In this document: positions 59,385 to 64,000 of the stretch, one piece after another
Numbering within the stretch: position 1 is the first letter of the stretch
Layout: every line of letters begins with the position of its first letter
From: Paenibacillus tyrphae
Lineage (GTDB): Bacteria; Bacillota; Bacilli; Paenibacillales; NBRC-103111
Assembly: GCF_024158745.1 (NCBI RefSeq)
Contig: NZ_JAMZAW010000001.1
Coordinates: 372,001-436,000, forward strand
Length of the DNA stretch: 64,000 bases
Reading direction: 5' to 3'
Notes under the pieces: generated by a model
What the model was told of the DNA's origin: nothing
The model's database searches: none
Seen by the model: the letters and a program-made list of their open reading frames with translations, nothing else
Made by a program: the position numbers and the translations under genes

Positions 59385-61075
59385 ATCGAGACCGCCTCCT
59401 TCGATCCGTCCGCCCATTCGATCCGGTAGCGGTAGCCCTGCTCGATCAAGAAGAGCTGCCGGTTCAGCGCGAACTCCTGTTCTTTCGTATCCTCGCTGAC
59501 GAGCGTGTAGAAGACCGCCCGGTTCGTGCCCGCCTTGGGCCGCAATATCCGTCCGAGCCGCTGTGCCTCCTCCTGTCTCGATCCGAAACTCCCCGATATT
59601 TGGATCGCCACCGTCGCATCGGGCAGATCGACCGCGAAGTTGGCTACTTTGGATACGATCAACGCCGGAACCGTCCCGCCGCGAAAGCCGGAATACAACG
59701 CTTCCCGATCCTCGTAAGGCATTTCGCCGCTTATCATAGGAAGCTTCGTAGCTTCCGAGAGCCGGCGAAGCTGCTCCAAATATTGGCCGATAATTAAAAT
59801 CTGCTCGCCGTCATGCTTGTCCAGCAGCTCGCGGACGACCTTCAGCTTGCCAGGGTTGACGCTGGCTTCCCGCATTTTCTGTCTTGGCGCCGCGGCATGA
59901 TAGGCTTCCTTCTCTTTGTCCGCCATCGGAACCCGGATCTCAACGCACTCGACCGAGGCAATCCAGCCTTGCGTCTCCAGCTCCTTCCACGGCATCTCGT
60001 AGCGCTTGGGCCCGACCAGCGAGAACACATCCTCCTCCCGGCCGTCCTCGCGGATCAGCGTCGCCGTCAAGCCAAGCCGGCGCGTCGCCTGAATGTCCGC
60101 CGTAACACGAAACACCGGAGCCGGAAGCAAATGCACCTCATCGTAAACGATCAGGCCCCAGTCGCGTTTGTTAAACAGGTCCATATGGACGAACGGGTCG
60201 TCTTTCGATTTGCGGTACGTCAGGATTTGATAGGTGGCCACCGTAATCGGGCGCACTTCTTTCTGCATTCCCGTGTATTCGCCGACCAAGTCTTCCGTAA
60301 CGTTCGTTTTATCCAATATTTCCCTCTTCCATTGTCGAACCGAAGTGCTGTTTGAAGTCAAAATCAGCGTCGCACAGTTTAGCTTTCCCATCGCGGCGAT
60401 GCCGATCACCGTTTTCCCGGCGCCGCAGGGCAGGACCAACACACCGCTGCCTCCATGTAGGCTCCCTTCCCGATAAAAGGAATCGACCGCCGACCGCTGA
60501 TATTCCCGCAGCTCGAACGCCTGCCCTCCGGCCTCCTCCGCCCTAAGCCGGATAGGAAGCGATTCGCCCCGGCTGTAGCCTGCCAAATCTTCGACCGGAA
60601 AGCCGAGCTTAACGAGCTCCTGCTTGAGAAGCCCCCGATACCGGGCGGAAAAACGAAGCGTCTGCGAATCGACCTGACACAGCCCGTACGACCGCAAGGA
60701 ACGGAAAGATACCATCTCCTTGATCGCTTCCACGTCTTCCGAGATGAGAAGCAAATCGTCGCCCAGCCTTTCCATACGAACAAGACCGTATCGTTCGACG
60801 AAACGCCGGATATCTTGTTTTACGCCCGTTGGAACGCCGAATTTCGCATGGCGGTCCAGGAAACCGATAATCTCCTCGGATGTCAGCCCGGCCGCCGCGG
60901 CATTCCAGAGCGAAAGGGATGACATGCGGTACGTATGGATGTTTTCCGGGGATTTGACGAGATCCGCGAACTTGGCGAGTCCGGCCCGCGCTTCTTCGAA
61001 AGCCGGGTGCCGTACTTCAAGCAGTACGCAAAAGTCGGTTTGCACGATCAATGGGCGGTCTTTATGAAATGTCAT
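59381..61075 (-). CDS. XPB/Ssl2-like DNA repair helicase
   Basis: 564 residues. The N-terminal damage-recognition-like domain is LIVQTDFCVLLEVRHPAFEE to FLDRHAKFGVPTGVKQDI. The SF2 helicase core has LREYQRSAVDSFY (Q-motif-like), VLPCGAGKTVIG (Walker A), IVYDEVHLLPAPVF (DEVH), LTATLIRED and the C-terminal SFGSRQEEAQRLGRILRPK. It is the bacterial XPB 3'-5' helicase. GTGGAGGG lies 9 bases before the ATG. First gene of a two-gene operon with its partner. Confidence 0.93.
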   Translation of the reverse strand: MTFHKDRPLIVQTDFCVLLEVRHPAFEEARAGLAKFADLVKSPENIHTYRMSSLSLWNAAAAGLTSEEIIGFLDRHAKFGVPTGVKQDIRRFVERYGLVRMERLGDDLLLISEDVEAIKEMVSFRSLRSYGLCQVDSQTLRFSARYRGLLKQELVKLGFPVEDLAGYSRGESLPIRLRAEEAGGQAFELREYQRSAVDSFYREGSLHGGSGVLVLPCGAGKTVIGIAAMGKLNCATLILTSNSTSVRQWKREILDKTNVTEDLVGEYTGMQKEVRPITVATYQILTYRKSKDDPFVHMDLFNKRDWGLIVYDEVHLLPAPVFRVTADIQATRRLGLTATLIREDGREEDVFSLVGPKRYEMPWKELETQGWIASVECVEIRVPMADKEKEAYHAAAPRQKMREASVNPGKLKVVRELLDKHDGEQILIIGQYLEQLRRLSEATKLPMISGEMPYEDREALYSGFRGGTVPALIVSKVANFAVDLPDATVAIQISGSFGSRQEEAQRLGRILRPKAGTNRAVFYTLVSEDTKEQEFALNRQLFLIEQGYRYRIEWADGSKEAVSI

Positions 61076-61166
61076 CTACCGATCCCTCCACTTGTAGCTG
61101 TCAGTTTTAGTATGAGGGTTGCAAGGGGGATTTAAACATCCGCGGGAAATCCGGCCTCTGCCTCAT

Positions 61167-61195
61167 TTGCAACAAGAAGCGGGAAGCTCTACAAT
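61167..61195 (+). promoter_or_regulatory. Promoter of the SNase-like lipoprotein gene
   Basis: TTGCAA (61167-61172) and TACAAT (61190-61195), 17 bases apart, about 50 bases before the start codon. Confidence 0.65.
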
Positions 61196-61245
61196 AGACG
61201 ACGTGCCTTTTTGTGATTGGAAAAATGAGAGAGGAGTATGGAGTC

Positions 61246-61791
61246 ATGGGAAACATGGGGAGAAAATCGATAGCGGGGCTGCTCATTTTGGCAATCGTGC
61301 TGCTGCTTGCGGCCTGCTCGAAATCGGGGGCGGACGGCGACGCCTTCGCCAAGGAAATCTTGAAGCAGTATCCCGCATTGAAGGACCATAAAATGACGGT
61401 AATCGAGGTCAAGCGTGTCGTCGACGGCGATACGTTCGAGACGAAGTCGGGGGACAAAGTCCGCTTAATCGGCGTCAACACGCCTGAAACCGTGAAGCCG
61501 AACAGCCCTGTAGAACATTACGGAAAGGAAGCCAGTCAATTCACGAAATCGAAGCTGACCGGCAAAACGGTATACCTCTTTGCGGACGCGGGAGACAAAG
61601 ACAAGTACGGGCGGCTTCTCCGGTATGTCTTCATTCAAGGCGAGCCCTCGATGTTTAACGAAACGCTGATCCGCGAAGGCTACGCCAATACGATGTCCAT
61701 ACCGCCTAACGTGATGTTCCAGGACAGCTTCGTCAAGCTGGAGCGGGAGGCACGCAGCAAGAAAAAAGGGCTGTGGGCCGACAATAAATAA
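61246..61791 (+). CDS. Thermonuclease (SNase)-family lipoprotein
   Basis: 181 residues. Signal peptide with lipobox LAAC gives a membrane-anchored protein with Cys near residue 24. The staphylococcal-nuclease domain follows: VIEVKRVVDGDTFET (Arg/Asp/Asp), VRLIGVNTPETVKP, KDKYGRLLRYVFIQG (catalytic Arg) and YANTMSIPPNV. It degrades DNA or RNA outside the membrane. The ATG at 61246 is used because AGGAG lies 9 bases upstream; longer readings lack a site. Confidence 0.93.
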   Translation: MGNMGRKSIAGLLILAIVLLLAACSKSGADGDAFAKEILKQYPALKDHKMTVIEVKRVVDGDTFETKSGDKVRLIGVNTPETVKPNSPVEHYGKEASQFTKSKLTGKTVYLFADAGDKDKYGRLLRYVFIQGEPSMFNETLIREGYANTMSIPPNVMFQDSFVKLEREARSKKKGLWADNK

Positions 61792-61802
61792 ATCTTGACT
61801 GA

Positions 61803-61837
61803 AAAAAACGGTCCCGGCGCATTCGCCCGGACCGTTT
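61803..61837. terminator. Bidirectional terminator
   Basis: AACGGTCC with inner GGCG pairs with CGCC and GGACCGTT (61807-61836); an A-run on one side and TTTC on the other. It serves the SNase gene and the convergent oxidoreductase gene. Confidence 0.85.
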
Positions 61838-61865
61838 CGCTTCTGGCTGATACCTACTTATTAAA

Positions 61866-63032
61866 TTAATGAGTTCCGCTGACATCCATATGGTCCAGCT
61901 TGCGGGTTTCTTTTTTATACGCGGAGCTTTGAATCCGTTCCTGCAGCTTTTCATAATACAAGTCTTCGTCGATCGGAAGATCGACCCAATTGTCGGTCCA
62001 GGAGGACAAATGCATCGCGTTAGAAAGGGTCAGTCCTTTGATCCCTTCTTCTCCCGGCGCCAGCAGCGGCGTACCGTGCAAAATGTGATCGACGAAATTT
62101 TGCGTAATCCCTTTGTGCTGCGCCCCTTCCGAGGAGCCTACCGGAATCTCGCATTTCCAGCATTCCGGCGCTCCGAAGCCGCCCTTGAAATCGCGGTTGA
62201 ACTCCGGCTCTGACACCCGCAGCCGCCAGAACGTCAACTTGCCGTCTTCGATGACGATTTTGCCGCGGTCTCCGCTAACTTCGAACCGGTTCGTACCCGG
62301 GGCTTCGCCGGTCGTGGTTACGAACAAACCGGTCGCTCCGTTCTCGTATTCCACATAAGCAGTCACGTCGTCCTCGACTTCGATATTGCGGTATTTTCCG
62401 AAATGGCAAAACGCACGCACCCGTTTAGGCATCATATCGATCGTCCACTGCCACAAATCGAGCTGGTGCGGGTCTTGGTTAAGCAGAACGCCTCCGCCTT
62501 CCCCTGCCCAGGTAGCCCGCCAGCCGCCGGAATCGTAATAGCTTTGGGAGCGGTACCAGTTCGTGATAATCCAATTGGTGCGGCGGATTTCGCCAAGCTC
62601 TCCGGAGGAGACGAGATCGCGCAGCTTTTGGTACAACGGGTTCGTGCGCTGATTGTACATGATGCCGAATGCTTTACCGGACCGAGCGGCAGCTTCGTTC
62701 ATCTCGCGGACCTGTTTCGTATAGACGCCCGCCGGCTTCTCGACCAGCACATGATAGCCGTGCTCGAATGCCGCGATTGCCAAGCTCGGGTGATCGTAGT
62801 GCGGCGTGCAGATGAGAACGGCATCGAAGGCTTGCGAAGCAAAAAACGAATCCAGATTATCAAACAGCTGGAACCGGTCTCCGTACTGCTGGCGAACCCA
62901 TTCTAAACGTTCCGGGTTCGTATCCACAATGGCGGTCAGCTCGCCTCCGGCTACTTCATTTTTGGCAAAATAATTCGTATGGCCCTTCCCCATATTGCCG
63001 ATTCCGATAAGTCCGAATCGTACCTTGCTCAT
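61866..63032 (-). CDS. Gfo/Idh/MocA-family oxidoreductase
   Basis: 388 residues. Rossmann fold FGLIGIGNMGKGHTNYF with the GxGxxG pattern, the EKPAG motif (LVEKPAGVYTKQ) holding the catalytic Lys, and a C-terminal substrate domain with GGGVLLNQDPHQLDLWQW (Asp/His). Such enzymes oxidise sugars or inositols with NAD(P); the sugar is unknown. GGCGGGGA lies before the ATG at 63030-63032; a longer reading to 63119 is not supported. Single gene. Confidence 0.92.
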   Translation of the reverse strand: MSKVRFGLIGIGNMGKGHTNYFAKNEVAGGELTAIVDTNPERLEWVRQQYGDRFQLFDNLDSFFASQAFDAVLICTPHYDHPSLAIAAFEHGYHVLVEKPAGVYTKQVREMNEAAARSGKAFGIMYNQRTNPLYQKLRDLVSSGELGEIRRTNWIITNWYRSQSYYDSGGWRATWAGEGGGVLLNQDPHQLDLWQWTIDMMPKRVRAFCHFGKYRNIEVEDDVTAYVEYENGATGLFVTTTGEAPGTNRFEVSGDRGKIVIEDGKLTFWRLRVSEPEFNRDFKGGFGAPECWKCEIPVGSSEGAQHKGITQNFVDHILHGTPLLAPGEEGIKGLTLSNAMHLSSWTDNWVDLPIDEDLYYEKLQERIQSSAYKKETRKLDHMDVSGTH

Positions 63033-63124
63033 CGTTTCCCCGCCTCTCATGACATTGTTCTTGCCTAAATTAACTAACCTGCTTTCGACTCCTTCATTAT
63101 ACAGTGCACACGTGAACAAAACAA

Positions 63125-63167
63125 TAAAAAAAATCGTTCCTCCGGCCTTGCGGACGAAAGAACGATT
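63125..63167 (-). terminator. Terminator of the CBS-domain gene
   Basis: On the minus strand AATCGTTC (63160-63167) pairs with GAACGATT (63132-63139), with inner TCCGC/GCCGGA pairing, followed by a T-run. Confidence 0.85.
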
Positions 63168-63172
63168 GCTGA

Positions 63173-63610
63173 TTAATGCACCGTTTGCTTATCCTGTTCG
63201 GAAATTTGGCTGAGCGCTTCGCCCGCTTCATCCTCGAACTTGTCGCGGACGGCCAGGTCTCCGATGGATACGATCCCGACCAACTCGCCGTTCTCCACCA
63301 CCGGCAGCCGGCGGATTTGTTCTTTAGCCATAATTTTGGCCGCTTCGTCCACCGTCGTCTCGGGCGGTACGGATACGACTCTGTCGCTCATTACCTGCTT
63401 AATCGCCGCGGAGCCTTCCCGCTTCTCGGCATAGCCGCGGATGACAAGGTCCCGGTCCGTCAATACCCCGATCAGCTTCTTCTCTTCGACGACGGGAATA
63501 AAGCCCGTATCTTCCTGTTTCATCTTAACGGCCGCCTCGTATACGTTATCCTTCAAGGTGACCGTCGAACAATCGGTCGTCATAATTTCCCGAAGCGTTC
63601 TGGTACTCAT
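63173..63610 (-). CDS. Two-CBS-domain protein
   Basis: 145 residues made of two CBS modules: residues 1-60 (REIMTTDCSTVTLKDN to LIGVLTDRDLVIRGYA) and 75-130 (VMSDRVVSVPPETTVDE to LVGIVSIGDLAVRD). Stand-alone CBS pairs bind adenine nucleotides as energy sensors; the partner is unknown. AGGAGGG lies 9 bases before the ATG at 63608-63610; the longer reading to 63739 is not used. Confidence 0.92.
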   Translation of the reverse strand: MSTRTLREIMTTDCSTVTLKDNVYEAAVKMKQEDTGFIPVVEEKKLIGVLTDRDLVIRGYAEKREGSAAIKQVMSDRVVSVPPETTVDEAAKIMAKEQIRRLPVVENGELVGIVSIGDLAVRDKFEDEAGEALSQISEQDKQTVH

Positions 63611-63774
63611 GGCAAAACACCCTCCTGAGAAAAGGAATTGGCAGCCTGTTGCCGAAACTCTCCGCCAAATTTTCCGTCGAAGACAAGAAAGTCCCCAGGC
63701 CGCTGCACGCTTAGAGTCCCCTTTCCCCAGGCTTCCCATTCGTCCCGTCCGTTGTTACTTCCCGGGAGATGCAG

Positions 63775-64000
63775 TCAAGCTCTCGTCCCATTTTCCTTCA
63801 TATATTCTTGGATCATTCCGATAAATAACCGGGCCGCGTCTTCCATCGACGTTTCGTCAATATCGAATTTTGGATGATGATGCGGATGCACGACACCATT
63901 CGTTTTATTGCCCGCGCCCACGAACATAAAGCAGCCTGGAATTTTTTCCAGGTAATAGGCATAGTCTTCTCCAGCCATAATGAGCGGCGCCGTCCGTCCA
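63775..64000 (-). CDS. M20-family amidohydrolase, 3' end only
   Basis: The frame runs off the window's right edge; the last 74 or so residues are present, including APLIMAGEDYAYYLEKIPGCFMFVGAG and HPHHHPKFDIDE. These match the C-terminal metal-site region of N-acyl-amino-acid amidohydrolases (M20D, HipO/AmaA type). The Glu and His ligands visible here are intact. About 300 residues should lie beyond 64000. The 160 bases between it and the CBS gene show no terminator by eye. Confidence 0.88.
   Translation of the reverse strand, partial: GRTAPLIMAGEDYAYYLEKIPGCFMFVGAGNKTNGVVHPHHHPKFDIDETSMEDAARLFIGMIQEYMKENGTRA

Noticed and set aside
1..64000. CRISPR arrays, tRNA/rRNA genes, transposases, prophage
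   Set aside because: No regularly spaced repeats, cloverleaf sequences, or mobile-element proteins were seen on either strand; the only near-identical direct repeat found is the 78-bp pair at 54517-54708.

Overview
The window looks like a chromosome segment of a spore-forming Gram-positive bacterium close to Paenibacillus. The evidence is the gene order from rqcH/dapF through remA-gmk-rpoZ-coaBC-priA-def-fmt-rsmB-rlmN-prpC-prkC-rsgA-rpe to spoVM, rpmB, yloU, fakA, degV and recG, which is the Bacillus yloA-recG neighbourhood. Further support comes from a SpoVM peptide, a SpoVIF-like protein, strong AGGAGG-type ribosome binding sites, Bacillus-type LexA boxes and moderately GC-rich coding sequence. 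I saw no tRNA, rRNA, CRISPR array, transposase or prophage gene.

Layout. (1) 1-8.4 kb is an accessory region: a DUF2536-like small protein, a VOC-family protein, an envelope operon (unknown protein, lipoprotein, glutathionylspermidine-synthase-like ATP-grasp enzyme, DUF350 membrane protein), a YkvI-like transporter, a START/AHSA1-like protein with a palindromic operator, and an AT-rich Lrp-LysE pair abutting what seems to be a 5'-truncated exported-protein gene. (2) 8.4-12.1 kb holds a MocR regulator, D-Ala-D-Ala ligase and aminotransferase cluster. (3) 12.2-14.1 kb holds a LexA-controlled Y-family polymerase with a YolD-like partner. (4) 14.3-17.7 kb holds a Crp/Fnr regulator convergent with flavohemoprotein hmp, whose promoter carries a TGTGA-N6-TCACA box, and a Tat-exported beta-helix protein. 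(5) 17.8-45.2 kb is the conserved housekeeping block, nearly all on the minus strand. It covers sporulation (spoVIF, spoVM), DNA repair and restart (recG, priA), translation (def, fmt, rsmB, rlmN, rsgA, rpmB), Ser/Thr signalling (prkC/prpC), lipid activation (fakA, degV), CoA and nucleotide synthesis (coaBC, gmk), biofilm control (remA), lysine and methionine pathways (dapF, yitJ) and a Ca2+ P-type ATPase. (6) 45.3-64 kb is mixed: a TetR/membrane-protein operon with tandem operators, rqcH, a CheR-PAS/histidine-kinase gene split by an apparent one-base frameshift, galU, a PHP phosphoesterase, a LysR regulator, a 78-bp structured direct repeat, YlbG and YlbF flanking an asparaginase II-type gene, an XPB-like helicase with its partner, an SNase-like lipoprotein, an oxidoreductase, a CBS-domain protein and the 3' end of an M20 amidohydrolase.

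Genes that appear to work together: prpC/prkC form a phosphatase/kinase pair; def-fmt process initiator methionine; rsgA, rlmN and rsmB mature the ribosome; MocR probably senses a cell-wall precursor and controls ddl and the aminotransferase; and the XPB helicase and its neighbour share a homologous domain and overlap by four bases, suggesting one complex. The observations most worth following are the CheR/kinase frameshift, the XPB-partner pair, the 78-bp repeat, the truncated gene beside Lrp-LysE, the class-II-spaced Fnr box at hmp, and the unannotated-size spoVM with twin leader hairpins.
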